Assembly: GCF_003046295.1 (NCBI RefSeq)
Contig: NZ_PZZN01000001.1
Span: 1,136,812 to 1,200,811, forward strand
Length of the DNA: 64,000 nucleotides
Direction: 5' to 3'
DNA from: Sphingomonas aerolata
Lineage (GTDB): Bacteria; Pseudomonadota; Alphaproteobacteria; Sphingomonadales; Sphingomonadaceae
Shown here in pieces: positions 39,598 through 48,914 of this stretch. The stretch's first letter is position 1. Each line of letters starts with the position of its first letter. The translations under genes were made by a program, and so were the position numbers. The notes beneath the pieces were generated by a model. The model had not been told where the DNA came from and ran no database searches. It saw nothing but the letters and a program-made list of their open reading frames with translations.

Positions 39598-40058
39598 TGG
39601 CGCCCGCGCCCGCCTCCGGTGGCGTTCCTCCGATCGCGCGGCTGCTCGGGCTGTCGGGGCTGTTGCCGCAGATCGGCGCGGTCGCGCTGCTGCTCGGCAA
39701 CGATCCTGCGAGCCGGTTTTCCGCGCTGGCGGTCGCCTATGCCTATGCCGCGCTGATCCTCAGCTTTCTCGGCGGGCTCTGGTGGGGGCTGGCCGCGCGC
39801 ACCGAGGGCGCACCGCGCTGGCTGTGGTTCGCGAGCGTCGCGCCGTCGCTGATCGCGCTGGTGACCGCCTGGCCGTGGATGGTCGGGCTGCGCTGGCCGG
39901 GGCCGTCGCTGGTGGTGCTCGGGATCAGCCTGATCGGCGCGCTGCTCGTCGATCGCGCGCTGGTCCGCGCGGGGATCGCGCCGCCGGGGTGGATGGCGCT
40001 GCGCGTGCCGCTGTCGTTGGGGCTCGGTGTCCTGACCCTCGCGGCGGCGGCACTATAG
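39597..40058 (+). CDS. DUF3429 membrane protein
   Basis: 153 residues with five predicted membrane segments (LGLSGLLPQIGAVALLLGN; YAYAALILSFLGGLWWGLA; SVAPSLIALVTAWPWMVGL). The pattern of GLLP near the N-terminus and LSFLGGLWWGLA is that of DUF3429, of unknown function. Its ATG overlaps the anti-sigma stop (TGATG), so it is the fourth gene of the lipoprotein-sigma-anti-sigma unit. Convergent with hemA, 11 bases apart. Confidence 0.85.
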   Translation: MAPAPASGGVPPIARLLGLSGLLPQIGAVALLLGNDPASRFSALAVAYAYAALILSFLGGLWWGLAARTEGAPRWLWFASVAPSLIALVTAWPWMVGLRWPGPSLVVLGISLIGALLVDRALVRAGIAPPGWMALRVPLSLGLGVLTLAAAAL

Positions 40059-40069
40059 GCCGGTCCGGC

Positions 40070-41332
40070 TCAGGCCGCCTTGCGCAGGTCCAGACGGCTC
40101 CAGATCTCGACCAGCGCGTCGGTCAGTTCGCGCATCATCGCCTCGGTATGCGCGGGGCCGGGCGTGAAGCGCATCCTCTCGGTACCGCGCGGCACGGTCG
40201 GATAGTTGATCGGCTGGACGTACACGCCGTATTCGGCGAGCAGCACGTCGCTGATCTTCTTGGCCTTGACCGGATCGCCGACCATCAGCGGCACGATATG
40301 CGTGTCGCCGATCATCACCGGCAGCCCGGCATCCTTCAGCATTGCCTTCAGCATCGCGGCCGACGCCTGCTGCCCGTCACGCTCGACGCTCGACGCCTTG
40401 AGGTGCCGCACGCTGGCGAGCACGCCCGCGACGAGCACGGGCGACAGCGAGGTCGTGAAGATGAACCCCGGTGCATAGCTGCGGATCACGTCGACGATCG
40501 TGCGATCGGCCGCGATATAGCCGCCCATCACGCCGAACGCCTTGCCAAGCGTGCCCTCGAGGATCGTGATCCGGTGCGCGACCTGATCACGTTCGGAAAT
40601 GCCGCCGCCGCGCGCGCCGTACATCCCGACCGCATGGACTTCGTCGCAATAGGTCAGCGCATTGTAGCGATCGGCGAGATCGCAGATCGCCGAGATCGGC
40701 GCGATGTCGCCTTCCATCGAATAGACGCTCTCGAACGCGATCAGCTTCGGCGCGCTCGGATCCTCGGCGGCGAGCAATTCCTCAAGATGCGCGAGGTCGT
40801 TGTGCCGGAACACGCGCTTCTCGCAGCCCGAATTGCGGATTCCCGCGATCATCGACGCGTGATTCAACTCGTCCGAAAAGATGATGCAGCCCGGCAGAAC
40901 CTTGGCGAGCGTCGCCAGCGTCGCCTCGTTCGAGACATAGCCGCTGGTGAAGAGCAACGCCGCTTCCTTGCCGTGCAGGTCGGCGAGTTCGCCTTCCAGG
41001 TCGACATGGTAATGCGTGTTGCCGCCGATGTTGCGCGTGCCGCCGGAGCCGGCGCCGACATCGTGCAGCGCCTCTTCCATCGCGGCGATCACCTTGGGGT
41101 GCTGGCCCATGGCGAGATAGTCGTTCGAGCACCAGACGGTGATCGGCTTGGGGCCGTTATGCCCGGCAAAGCAGCGTGCGTTCGGAAACGCGCCCTTGTT
41201 GCGCAGGATATCGATGAAGACGCGGTAGCGGCCCTCGGCATGGAGGCGGTCGATCGCCTGCGTGAAGACGCGCGAATAATCGACTCGTGGGCCCGCAATG
41301 CCGTCGGCCGTCGTGGAGACATCCGTAATCAT
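40070..41332 (-). CDS. hemA: 5-aminolevulinate synthase
   Basis: Condenses glycine with succinyl-CoA to 5-aminolevulinate, the first step of the C4 haem pathway of alphaproteobacteria. 420 residues from ATG 41332 (AGG eight bases upstream); a GTG four codons earlier is an alternative. [20 protein letters not shown] is the N-terminal signature, [12 protein letters not shown] and [15 protein letters not shown] follow, and the PLP lysine is in [16 protein letters not shown]. No haem regulatory motif (CP) is evident at the N-terminus. Confidence 0.97.
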   Translation of the reverse strand: MITDVSTTADGIAGPRVDYSRVFTQAIDRLHAEGRYRVFIDILRNKGAFPNARCFAGHNGPKPITVWCSNDYLAMGQHPKVIAAMEEALHDVGAGSGGTRNIGGNTHYHVDLEGELADLHGKEAALLFTSGYVSNEATLATLAKVLPGCIIFSDELNHASMIAGIRNSGCEKRVFRHNDLAHLEELLAAEDPSAPKLIAFESVYSMEGDIAPISAICDLADRYNALTYCDEVHAVGMYGARGGGISERDQVAHRITILEGTLGKAFGVMGGYIAADRTIVDVIRSYAPGFIFTTSLSPVLVAGVLASVRHLKASSVERDGQQASAAMLKAMLKDAGLPVMIGDTHIVPLMVGDPVKAKKISDVLLAEYGVYVQPINYPTVPRGTERMRFTPGPAHTEAMMRELTDALVEIWSRLDLRKAA

Positions 41333-41361
41333 GACCTGGGGCACTACGCCTCGCTTTCCGT

Positions 41362-41424
41362 CTAATCCAGCGCAATACCGTTGTTACGGTGATCGCTTTC
41401 CTCGTCCTTGTAGAACATTGCCAT
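41362..41424 (-). CDS. Tentative 20-codon reading frame upstream of hemA
   Basis: The frame [20 protein letters not shown] begins at ATG 41424 and ends about 30 bases before hemA, in the 136-base gap between murI and hemA. It is acidic and hydrophilic. There is no strong ribosome-binding site. It could be a leader peptide or chance; reported because its composition is less GC-driven than random frames here. Confidence 0.25.
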   Translation of the reverse strand: MAMFYKDEESDHRNNGIALD

Positions 41425-41468
41425 GCTGCGCGCATGACGCAAGCGGGCATATTGTCCCAAGCCTTGCG

Positions 41469-42263
41469 TCAGAGCTGCTCCATCCGAGTGAACCCGTGCC
41501 GGGCGAGTGCGTGGGCAAGCGCCTGTTCGTCGGGGCCGAGTCGCGTGAAGACCGCGACCCCTTCGCCGGCGCCGGCCCAGGACTCACCATGCATCAGGTG
41601 GACGATCCGGCGCGCGATGCCGGGGCCGCCATCGACGAAGCGGATGTCCCGCGTCCCGGCCGCGGCGGCCAGTTCGGGGGCGACCAGCGGAAAATGCGTG
41701 CAGGCGTTGACGATCACGTCGATCGCCTCGCCGCCGGGTTGCGCGAACAGGCCGTCGAGGACGGCGGCATAGCGGTCGGGCGCGATCGTACGGCCGTGGA
41801 GCTTGGCCTCCGCCATCTCGACCAGCGCCGCCGAGCCGTGGCGCAGGACGGTGCAGTCGGCCGCGAACCGCGCCGCAAGATCGTCGACATAGGCCTGGCG
41901 TACCGTCGCCTCGGTCCCCAGCACGCCTATCGTCCGCGTCACCGAGAGCGCGGCGGCGGGCTTGATCGCTGGGACCGTTCCGACCACCGGCAGATCAAGC
42001 GCCGCGCGCACCACCGGCAGCGCGATCGTCGACGCGGTGTTGCACGCGATCACGATCAGCCGCGGCCGGTAGCGCTCCGCCAGCCGCCCGAGCAGCACCG
42101 GCACGCGCGCGGCGATCTCCGCCTCGCTCTTGGTGCCATAGGGAAAGCCGGCCGAGTCGGCGGCATAGACGAACGGCGCGTCGGGCAGGGCGGCGCGCGC
42201 GGGGCCGACGATCGACAAGCCGCCGACGCCGGAATCGAAGAACAGGATGGGGCGAACGTCCAT
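41469..42263 (-). CDS. murI: Glutamate racemase
   Basis: Makes D-glutamate for peptidoglycan. 264 residues from ATG 42263 (a GTG one codon upstream is also possible). The two catalytic cysteines sit in VIACNTASTIALP and VNACTHFPLVAP, with the N-terminal ILFFDSGVGGLSI substrate loop. GTVPAIKPAA and the final VDGG segment are conserved. Reads toward hemA on the same strand. Confidence 0.97.
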   Translation of the reverse strand: MDVRPILFFDSGVGGLSIVGPARAALPDAPFVYAADSAGFPYGTKSEAEIAARVPVLLGRLAERYRPRLIVIACNTASTIALPVVRAALDLPVVGTVPAIKPAAALSVTRTIGVLGTEATVRQAYVDDLAARFAADCTVLRHGSAALVEMAEAKLHGRTIAPDRYAAVLDGLFAQPGGEAIDVIVNACTHFPLVAPELAAAAGTRDIRFVDGGPGIARRIVHLMHGESWAGAGEGVAVFTRLGPDEQALAHALARHGFTRMEQL

Positions 42264-42368
42264 CACCGCGCCTTAGGCGGTATCGGTGGCGGGTGACAGC
42301 CTGGCCGAGTGGGGGGCGAAGTGGAAGGATGTGCGCGGCTCATCGCGTCGGCCATCCGCGCGCAACCG

Positions 42369-42454
42369 CCCGTCATCCTGACGAAGGTCAGGATCCAGAG
42401 TTACGGGCGTCGTCCTGCGTGGCTCTGGATCCTGACTTTCGTCAGGATGACGGG
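42369..42454. repeat. REPIN, family C
   Basis: Arms CCCGTCATCCTGACGAAGG and CTTTCGTCAGGATGACGGG with inner GGATCCAGAG/CTCTGGATCC. Nearly identical in plan to 19022-19106. It lies in the 286-base gap between the divergent murI and plsY. Confidence 0.87.
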
Positions 42455-42549
42455 GTGGAGGTGCCCGGACGCGCCCCGCGACGCCCACGGACGCGGGATT
42501 TGCCGTCCGCCGCGGGTCGTTTATAGCGGGACGGAACGGGGGAGCTTTC

Positions 42550-43167
42550 TTGCAGACGGACATATTCTGGGTCGCGCCAACGCTGTCGCTGGCGCTCGGC
42601 TACCTGCTGGGGTCGATCCCGTTCGGTGTCATCCTGACGCGGCTGGGCGGCGCGGGCGATCTGCGGACGATCGGATCGGGCAATATCGGCGCGACCAACG
42701 TGCTGCGGACCGGGCGCAAGGGCCTCGCTGCGGCGACGCTGCTGCTCGACATGGCCAAGGGGCTGGTCGCGGTGCTGCTGGTCGCGCATCTGTTCCCCGG
42801 CAACGCGCTGCTCGCCGCGGCCGGCGCCTTTATCGGCCATTGCTACCCGGTCTGGCTGCGGTTCCGCGGCGGCAAGGGCGTCGCGACGCTGATGGGAATC
42901 GTCGTCGCGCTCCACTGGCCGCTCGGGCTGGTCTATGCCGTGGTGTGGCTCGGCCTGCTCGGCACGCTGCGGATCTCGTCGGTCGCGGGCATCGCCGCGG
43001 CGTTCAGCGCACCGCTCGCCGCCGCGCTGTTCGGGCGCATGGATCTGGTCCTGCTGCTCCTCGCGCTTGCGCTGATCGTCGGGTGGAAGCACCGCGAGAA
43101 CGTCCAGCGGCTGCTCGCCGGGACCGAGCCGCGGATCGGTGGCACCAGCCGGCCGCGTGGTGGCTGA
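42550..43167 (+). CDS. plsY: Acyl-phosphate:glycerol-3-phosphate acyltransferase
   Basis: First acylation step of phospholipid synthesis. 205 residues with about five membrane helices. The three PlsY motifs are visible: LGSIPFGVILTR, GSGNIGATNVLRTGRKG and FRGGKGVATLMG. Translation seems to start at TTG 42550, six bases after GGGGGAG; there is no in-frame ATG before the first conserved motif. Overlaps dprA, so the two are coupled. Confidence 0.95.
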   Translation: MQTDIFWVAPTLSLALGYLLGSIPFGVILTRLGGAGDLRTIGSGNIGATNVLRTGRKGLAAATLLLDMAKGLVAVLLVAHLFPGNALLAAAGAFIGHCYPVWLRFRGGKGVATLMGIVVALHWPLGLVYAVVWLGLLGTLRISSVAGIAAAFSAPLAAALFGRMDLVLLLLALALIVGWKHRENVQRLLAGTEPRIGGTSRPRGG

Positions 43168-44296
43168 CACCGCGGTCGCCAGACTTCGGCTCATCCGTAC
43201 GACCGGGATCGGACCGGTCACCTATCGCCAGCTGATCGCCCGTTTCGGCAGCGCGCAGGCCGCGATCGACGCGCTGCCGACGCTGGCCGCGCGCGGCGGC
43301 GGGCGCGTCCCGCGGGTCGCGGACCAGACGCTGGTCGACCGCGAGATGGCGGCGACGGCGCGGCTCGGCGCCCGCTACCTCTTTGTCGACGACCCCGATT
43401 ACCCCCGCCTGCTCGCCGAGACCGAGACCGCGCCGCCGGTGCTGATCCTGCGCGGCGACATCGCGCATGCGACACGGCCGTGCATCGCGATGGTCGGCGC
43501 GCGCAACGCCTCTGCCGCCGCGTGCCGCTTCGCGCGCGAACTCGCGCATGCGCTCGCCGAGGCGGGCACAACGGTCGTGTCGGGCGTCGCGCGCGGGATC
43601 GACACCGCCGCGCATGTCGGTGCGCTCGGGAAGCCCGGCACGGGGACCGGATCCGGCGGCACGATCGGCGTGATCGCGAGCGGTATCGACATCGCCTATC
43701 CGCCCGACAACGCCGCGCTGCAGGACGCGATCGCCACGCACGGGCTGTTGCTCGCCGAACAGCCGCCCGGGACCGAACCCAAGGCGCGCAACTTCCCGTC
43801 GCGCAACCGCATCATCGCAGGGCTCTCGATCGGGACGGTGGTGGTCGAGGCGGTGCCCAAATCGGGCTCGCTGATCACCGCGCGACTCGCCGCCGAGCAG
43901 GGACGCGAGGTGATGGCAGTGCCCGGCAGCCCGCTCGATCCGCGCGCGCAGGGGTGCAACCTGCTGATCCGCGAGGGGGCGACGCTGGTCCAGTCGGCGG
44001 CGGACATTCTCGAACAGATTCGTCCGTTCGACAGCCGCTCGGTCCGCTCGCCGGTCGACGCCTATACCGGGCAGGACACCGGCGGTGGGTATCCGGACGA
44101 TGCGAGCGAGGCCGACCGGCGCGCGGTCGCCGACCTGCTCGGACCCGTCCCCGTCGGGATCGACGAACTCGTCCGCCAGTCGCACCGGGCGCCCGCGATC
44201 GTCCAGCTGATCCTGCTCGAACTCGAACTGGCCGGCCGGCTGGAACGGCATGCGGGCGGGCGCGTCAGCCTGATCTGGGCCGGGTCCGCCGGATAG
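43160..44296 (+). CDS. dprA: DNA-processing protein DprA
   Basis: Loads RecA on incoming single-stranded DNA during transformation. About 378 residues. The Rossmann-like core contains IAMVGARNASAAACRFAREL, VSGVARGIDTAAHVGAL, and PSRNRIIAGLSIGTVVVEAV, with KSGSLITARLAAEQGREVMA. A winged-helix DML1-type C-terminus (IDELVRQSHRAPAIVQLILL) follows. The start is uncertain: GTG 43160 overlaps the plsY stop by eight bases; GTGs at 43139 and 43157 are alternatives. Confidence 0.94.
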   Translation: MADTAVARLRLIRTTGIGPVTYRQLIARFGSAQAAIDALPTLAARGGGRVPRVADQTLVDREMAATARLGARYLFVDDPDYPRLLAETETAPPVLILRGDIAHATRPCIAMVGARNASAAACRFARELAHALAEAGTTVVSGVARGIDTAAHVGALGKPGTGTGSGGTIGVIASGIDIAYPPDNAALQDAIATHGLLLAEQPPGTEPKARNFPSRNRIIAGLSIGTVVVEAVPKSGSLITARLAAEQGREVMAVPGSPLDPRAQGCNLLIREGATLVQSAADILEQIRPFDSRSVRSPVDAYTGQDTGGGYPDDASEADRRAVADLLGPVPVGIDELVRQSHRAPAIVQLILLELELAGRLERHAGGRVSLIWAGSAG

Positions 44297-44531
44297 GCGC
44301 GGCGCCGGTGGTCGCCAGCGCCAGCGCGATCGCCGCACGCTGTTTCCGGGCGAGCGCGTCCGCATCGTCGCAGGCCCGCTCGATCGTCGCGATCAGTCCG
44401 TCGAGTTCGCGCTGGTCGTCCTCGATCAGGAGCGGCGTGGTCGTACGCAGCGCGGCCCGCCGCAGCGTCGCGATCCGTCTCGCCAGCACCGCGCATTTGC
44501 GTTGCGCGAGGACGAGTGCCGCGGGGGTCAT
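44265..44531 (-). CDS. Hypothetical helical protein antiparallel to dprA end
   Basis: 88 residues, entirely helical by appearance and rich in Ala/Arg/Leu (MTPAALVLAQRKCAVLARRI). Its 3' end overlaps the dprA 3' end by 32 bases on the opposite strand. ATG 44531 was chosen; the open frame extends further upstream. No family is recognised. Codon use (third-position GC) is compatible with coding but the region is GC-rich on both strands, so it may be spurious. Confidence 0.4.
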   Translation of the reverse strand: MTPAALVLAQRKCAVLARRIATLRRAALRTTTPLLIEDDQRELDGLIATIERACDDADALARKQRAAIALALATTGAAPIRRTRPRSG

Positions 44532-44944
44532 GCGACGCCCGCCGGATCCACCCGGACAGTGATCGACGCCGTGGCGCGGCAGGACGCGCTTTCCCGGTCG
44601 GGGGCAGTACAGCGTGGCAGAGGGCCCTGATATGTCATGCAATCCGCCGAGATGAGCGCTGATCGATGCGATCTTACACCAACAATTAACCTGATTTGGA
44701 TCAACTATCCAGCATATGCTCTACCGACATCACTTCGACCAGTCCCGGGCGGGGACGCCATCCGGCCTGCACGATCCGCGCCCGCGATCGCGCATCGCGA
44801 TGCCGCCACCGCGCCCGCCCTGCCTCTGACAAACGGGCACGGGCGCCCTATCTGGCGCATTCATGCCGACCAAGCGCCTGCTTGACGGCACCACCCGAAC
44901 GCCGTCACCCTCGTACGCGTACACGTAAGGATCCCGGTTTCCCC
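44532..44944. other. Intergenic region upstream of topA
   Basis: 413 bases without a supportable gene. It contains an AT-rich island at 44673-44715 (CAACAATTAACCTGATTTGG and following), the likeliest promoter region for topA. The rest is GC-rich and unremarkable. Confidence 0.5.
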
Positions 44945-47566
44945 ATGCAGCTTGTCATCGTCGAATCGCCTGCCAAGGCCAAAACCATCGAGAAGTATCT
45001 CGGCAGCGACTATCGCGTGCTGGCCAGCTACGGCCATGTCCGCGACCTGCCGCCGAAGGACGGCTCGGTGAATCCCGACGACCAGTTCGCGATGACGTGG
45101 GAGAATTACGCCGACAAGTCGAAGCAGCTGAAAGCGATCACCGATCTCGCCAAGACCGCCGACCGCCTGATCCTCGCGACCGATCCGGATCGCGAGGGCG
45201 AGGCGATTTCGTGGCATGTTCGCGAAGTGCTGCGTGCGCGCAAGGCACTGCCGAAGGAGGTCGAGCGCGTCACCTTCAACGCGATCACCAAGGCCACCGT
45301 CACCGAGGCGATGAAGAACCCGCGCGAGCTCGACGACGATCTGATCGACGCGTACCGCGCCCGCCGTGCGCTCGATTATCTGGTCGGCTTCACGCTCTCG
45401 CCGGTGCTGTGGCGCAAGCTGCCCGGCGCCAAGTCCGCCGGCCGCGTCCAGTCGGTCTCGCTGCGCCTGATCGTCCAGCGCGAGCGCGAGATCGACGTGT
45501 TCAAGCCGCAGGAATATTGGTCGGTGACGGCCGAGATGGAGCATGACGGCACCGCGTTCCAGGCGCGCCTGACGCAGTTCGAGGGGAACAAGCTCGACCG
45601 CCTGTCGATCGGCAACGAGGGCGACGCGCTGCGCGCCAAGCAGGCGGTGCTCGACGGCAATTTCTCGGTCCAGACGGTCGAGACCAAGCCCGCCACGCGC
45701 AACCCGCCGCCGCCGTTCACGACCTCGACGCTGCAGCAGGAAGCGTCGCGCAAGCTCGGCTTCTCCGCCGATCACACGATGCGGATCGCGCAGGGCCTCT
45801 ACGAGGACGGCGCGATCACCTATATGCGTACCGATGGCGTGCAGATGGACGGCAGCGCGATTTCAGCCGCGCGCCTCGCGGTCGCGAACCGCTTCGACGC
45901 GAGCTACGTCCCCGACAAGCCGCGCCAGTACCAGTCAAAGGCGAAGAACGCGCAGGAAGCGCATGAGGCGATCCGCCCCACGGACTTTTCCAAGGACAAG
46001 GCCGGCGGCGGCGATCATGCGCGGCTCTACGACCTGATCTTCAAGCGCGCGCTCGCCAGCCAGATGGCGTCGGCACGGATGGAACGCACCACGGTCGAGA
46101 TGGCCGACGGCACGGGGCGCAACATCCTGCGCGCGACCGGTCAGGTCGTGCTCTTCCCCGGCTATCTCGCCTTGTACGAGGAAGGCGCCGACGACACGCA
46201 GGACGAGGACGCACGTCGCCTGCCACGGATGAAGGAGGGCGATGCGCCGGCCAAGAAGAAGGTCGACGCCGAGCAGCATTTCACCCAGCCGCCGCCGCGC
46301 TTCTCGGAAGCCAGCCTCGTCAAGCGGATGGAGGAGCTCGGCATCGGTCGTCCGTCCACCTATGCGTCGATCATCAAGACGCTGAAGGACCGCGCGTACG
46401 TCCGGATCGAGAAGAACCGCTTCTTCGCCGAGGAGTCCGGGCGCCTCGTGACGGCGTTCCTCGAGCGCTTCTTCGAGAAGTACGTCGGCTACGACTATAC
46501 CGCCGAGCTCGAGGAGGAACTCGACGACGTTTCGGGCGGCCGCGCGCAGTGGCAGTCGGTGCTCGACGCGTTCTGGCGCGATTTCAAGCCGCGCACGTCC
46601 GAGGTGATGGAGCAGCAGCCCAGCGCGATCACCGCCGAGCTCGACACCTTCCTCGCGCCCTACCTCTTCCCCGCCAAGGCGGACGGCGGCGATCCGCGGC
46701 TCTGCCCGAATTGCGGCGAGGGGCAGCTCGCGCTGCGCGGCGGCAAGTTCGGCGCGTTCATCGCCTGCTCCAACTATCCCGAGTGCAAATATACGCGTCG
46801 CTTCGCGCAGCCCGGCGGTGACGCCGAGGCGGATGCGGGTCCGTCGACGCTGGGCACGCATCCCGACACCGGCCAGCCGATCGAGCGCAAGTCGGGACGC
46901 TTCGGCCCGTATCTGCAGATCGGCGAGGGCGAGGATCGCAAGATGGCGTCGATCCCGAAGGATATCGGCGAGCTCAACCTCGAATGGGCGGTCAAGCTGC
47001 TCTCGCTCCCGCGGACGGTCGGCAATCACCCCGAAACCGGCGAGCCGATCATCGCGACGATCGGCAAGTTCGGGCCGTATCTGAAGCATCAGGGCAAATA
47101 TGCGCGTCTCACGACGACCGCGGACGTGTTCGAGACGGGCATGAACGCGGCGGTCGTGAAGCTCGCCGAAGCGGCGGCCGGCGGCGGTCGCACCGCGCGC
47201 GGGGCGCAGGCGCCGCTGAAGGTTCTGGGCAACCATCCGCGCACCGAGGCGGAGATCAAGCTGATGGAGGGGCGTTACGGCCCCTATGTCACCGACGGCA
47301 CGACCAATGCGACCCTGCCCAAGTCGATCGAGAAGGACCAGCTGACGCTGGAGGAAGCGGCCTCGCTGATCGACGCGCGCGCCGCGGCGGCGCCTGCGAC
47401 GAAGAAGAAGAAGGCGCCCGCCAAGAAGCCCGCGGCAAAGAAGGCACCGGCCAAGGCTGCGGCGGCCAAGGACGGGGAGGCGAAGGCGGCGCCGGTGAAG
47501 AAGGCTCCGGCCAAGAAGGCGCCTGCGAAAAAGGCAGCGCCGAAGAAGAAGGCCGCAACGGAATGA
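44945..47566 (+). CDS. topA: DNA topoisomerase I
   Basis: Relaxes negative supercoils; type IA. 873 residues starting MQLVIVESPAKAKTIEKYLG (Toprim domain). The catalytic Tyr is in GAITYMRTDG. One four-cysteine zinc finger is visible (CPNCGEG then CSNYPEC, about 585-610), followed by three repeats of the LGTHPDTGQPI / GRFGPY type. The last 55 residues are a Lys/Ala/Pro-rich tail (KKAPAKK repeats), histone H1-like. The frame is open upstream but the conserved start is ATG 44945. Confidence 0.97.
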   Translation: MQLVIVESPAKAKTIEKYLGSDYRVLASYGHVRDLPPKDGSVNPDDQFAMTWENYADKSKQLKAITDLAKTADRLILATDPDREGEAISWHVREVLRARKALPKEVERVTFNAITKATVTEAMKNPRELDDDLIDAYRARRALDYLVGFTLSPVLWRKLPGAKSAGRVQSVSLRLIVQREREIDVFKPQEYWSVTAEMEHDGTAFQARLTQFEGNKLDRLSIGNEGDALRAKQAVLDGNFSVQTVETKPATRNPPPPFTTSTLQQEASRKLGFSADHTMRIAQGLYEDGAITYMRTDGVQMDGSAISAARLAVANRFDASYVPDKPRQYQSKAKNAQEAHEAIRPTDFSKDKAGGGDHARLYDLIFKRALASQMASARMERTTVEMADGTGRNILRATGQVVLFPGYLALYEEGADDTQDEDARRLPRMKEGDAPAKKKVDAEQHFTQPPPRFSEASLVKRMEELGIGRPSTYASIIKTLKDRAYVRIEKNRFFAEESGRLVTAFLERFFEKYVGYDYTAELEEELDDVSGGRAQWQSVLDAFWRDFKPRTSEVMEQQPSAITAELDTFLAPYLFPAKADGGDPRLCPNCGEGQLALRGGKFGAFIACSNYPECKYTRRFAQPGGDAEADAGPSTLGTHPDTGQPIERKSGRFGPYLQIGEGEDRKMASIPKDIGELNLEWAVKLLSLPRTVGNHPETGEPIIATIGKFGPYLKHQGKYARLTTTADVFETGMNAAVVKLAEAAAGGGRTARGAQAPLKVLGNHPRTEAEIKLMEGRYGPYVTDGTTNATLPKSIEKDQLTLEEAASLIDARAAAAPATKKKKAPAKKPAAKKAPAKAAAAKDGEAKAAPVKKAPAKKAPAKKAAPKKKAATE

Positions 47567-47573
47567 CGCCCTG

Positions 47574-47597
47574 ATCCTCCCCCGTCAGGGGGAGGAT
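47574..47597. terminator. Perfect hairpin after topA
   Basis: ATCCTCCCCC, loop GTCA, GGGGGAGGAT: a ten-base perfect stem between the convergent topA and Sel1-type genes. There is no T tract, so it may act with Rho or be a short repeat; a shorter relative (ATCCTCC/GGAGGAT) is at 37816-37840. Confidence 0.6.
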
Positions 47598-47610
47598 ACA
47601 GACAGAAGGC

Positions 47611-47907
47611 TTACGCCGCGCGGCGTTGCGTCAACTGCATCCAGTCGCGCGCGGCGCGCTGCGCCACCGCAATGTCGCGCGGGCTCATGTCCTCGGCGAT
47701 CTGCGCGCGGCATTCCTGCGCCGCGTGATTGCCCGACACCGCCGCCAGGTTGAACCATTTATGCGCCTCGATCAGGTCGAGCACGACGCCCGCGGTGCCG
47801 GTCGAATACACCATCCCGAGTTCGTAGCAGGCGCGCTCGTCGCCGCGCGCGGCATCGGCGAGGCGCCGTTCGATCAGGAAATTCTTGGTCTTGAGCCTGC
47901 CAGCCAT
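47611..47907 (-). CDS. Sel1-repeat-like small protein
   Basis: 98 residues. The central part (ACYELGMVYSTGTAGVVLDL then IEAHKWFNLAAVSGNHAAQE) contains one to two Sel1/TPR-like helical repeats, which mediate protein contacts. No signal peptide; cytoplasmic. Small Sel1-like proteins of this size are widespread in sphingomonads but uncharacterised. Convergent with topA. Confidence 0.8.
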   Translation of the reverse strand: MAGRLKTKNFLIERRLADAARGDERACYELGMVYSTGTAGVVLDLIEAHKWFNLAAVSGNHAAQECRAQIAEDMSPRDIAVAQRAARDWMQLTQRRAA

Positions 47908-47987
47908 TGTCGGTCCCCGCTGTTCCTGCCGACAGACTGGACCGACTCGGCCTGCACAATGGTTAACGGGGCATTCCGTAGGATTGC

Positions 47988-48839
47988 CTAGTCGACCGCG
48001 ATATTGTCGATCAGCCGGGTCGTGCCCATCCGCGCTGCCGCGAGCAGGCGCCGCGGGCGGCCCGCGCCGGGCTGTTCCGCCTCCGTCTGCTCGACGAGAG
48101 TCTCGGCATCCGCGAGCGCGACATAGTCGATCGCGAAGCCCGCGCCGACCAGCGCGGTCCGGGCGTCGTCGAGCACGGCGGCGACATCCTCGCCGCGGGC
48201 GATCGCACGCGCGGCGACGCCGAGCGCCCGCGGCAGCGCGACCGCCTGCCGGCGCTGGTCGTCGTCGAGATAGATGTTGCGCGACGACATGGCGAGGCCA
48301 TCATCGTCGCGCTGCGTCGGGACGCCGACGATCTCGATCGCGAAGTCGAGATCGGTGACCATCCGGCGGATGACAGCGAGCTGCTGGAAGTCCTTTTCGC
48401 CGAAATAGGCGGCATCCGCGCCGACCTGGTTGAACAGCTTGGCGACGACGGTCGCGACACCATCGAAATGGCCGGGACGCGCGGCCCCGTCAAAGCCCTC
48501 GCTCACCCCGGCGACGCTGACGTTGGTGGCAAAGCCTTCGGGATACATGACCTCGACGCCCGGCGCCCAGAGCAGGTCGCAGCCGACCTCGTTCAGCAGC
48601 CTGATGTCGGCCATCTCGCGCCGCGGATAGCGCGCGAGATCCTCGTTCGGGCCGAACTGTTTGGGGTTGACGAAGATCGACGCGACGACCTTCGTTCCCG
48701 GGCGTTTCGCCGCCTCGATCAGCGCGACATGGCCGGCGTGGAGCGCCCCCATCGTCGGGACGAGCGCGACGCGCTGGCCGGCCGCGCGGAACGCGGCGAC
48801 GCTTTCGCGCAGCATATTCAGGTCCCTGACGGTGTCCAC
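47988..48839 (-). CDS. panC: Pantoate--beta-alanine ligase
   Basis: Final step of pantothenate synthesis. 283 residues from GTG 48839, which follows GGGAG; the frame continues to another GTG at 48890 with a poor site. The nucleotidyltransferase HIGH-like motif is TMGALHAGHVALIE. VASIFVNPKQFGPNEDLARY, the GEKDFQQLAVIRRMVTDL segment and SSRNIYLD are conserved. Divergent from mipZ with a gap of 75 bases. Confidence 0.95.
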   Translation of the reverse strand: MDTVRDLNMLRESVAAFRAAGQRVALVPTMGALHAGHVALIEAAKRPGTKVVASIFVNPKQFGPNEDLARYPRREMADIRLLNEVGCDLLWAPGVEVMYPEGFATNVSVAGVSEGFDGAARPGHFDGVATVVAKLFNQVGADAAYFGEKDFQQLAVIRRMVTDLDFAIEIVGVPTQRDDDGLAMSSRNIYLDDDQRRQAVALPRALGVAARAIARGEDVAAVLDDARTALVGAGFAIDYVALADAETLVEQTEAEQPGAGRPRRLLAAARMGTTRLIDNIAVD

Positions 48840-48914
48840 GTGAAACTCCCACTCGATAAGTACGGTCGCGGCTTCTATGAAGGGCGTCACTCACGATCAA
48901 TAAGGAAACGCGCG

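Noticed and set aside
44265..44531. The 88-residue frame as a DprA-linked regulatory protein
   Set aside because: There is no family match and the overlap is tail to tail, so no functional link can be supported; kept only as a low-confidence gene.
44673..44715. CtrA-type site (TTAA-N7-TTAA) upstream of topA
   Set aside because: Only one half-site (TTAACC) is present; the second TTAA at the required spacing is missing.
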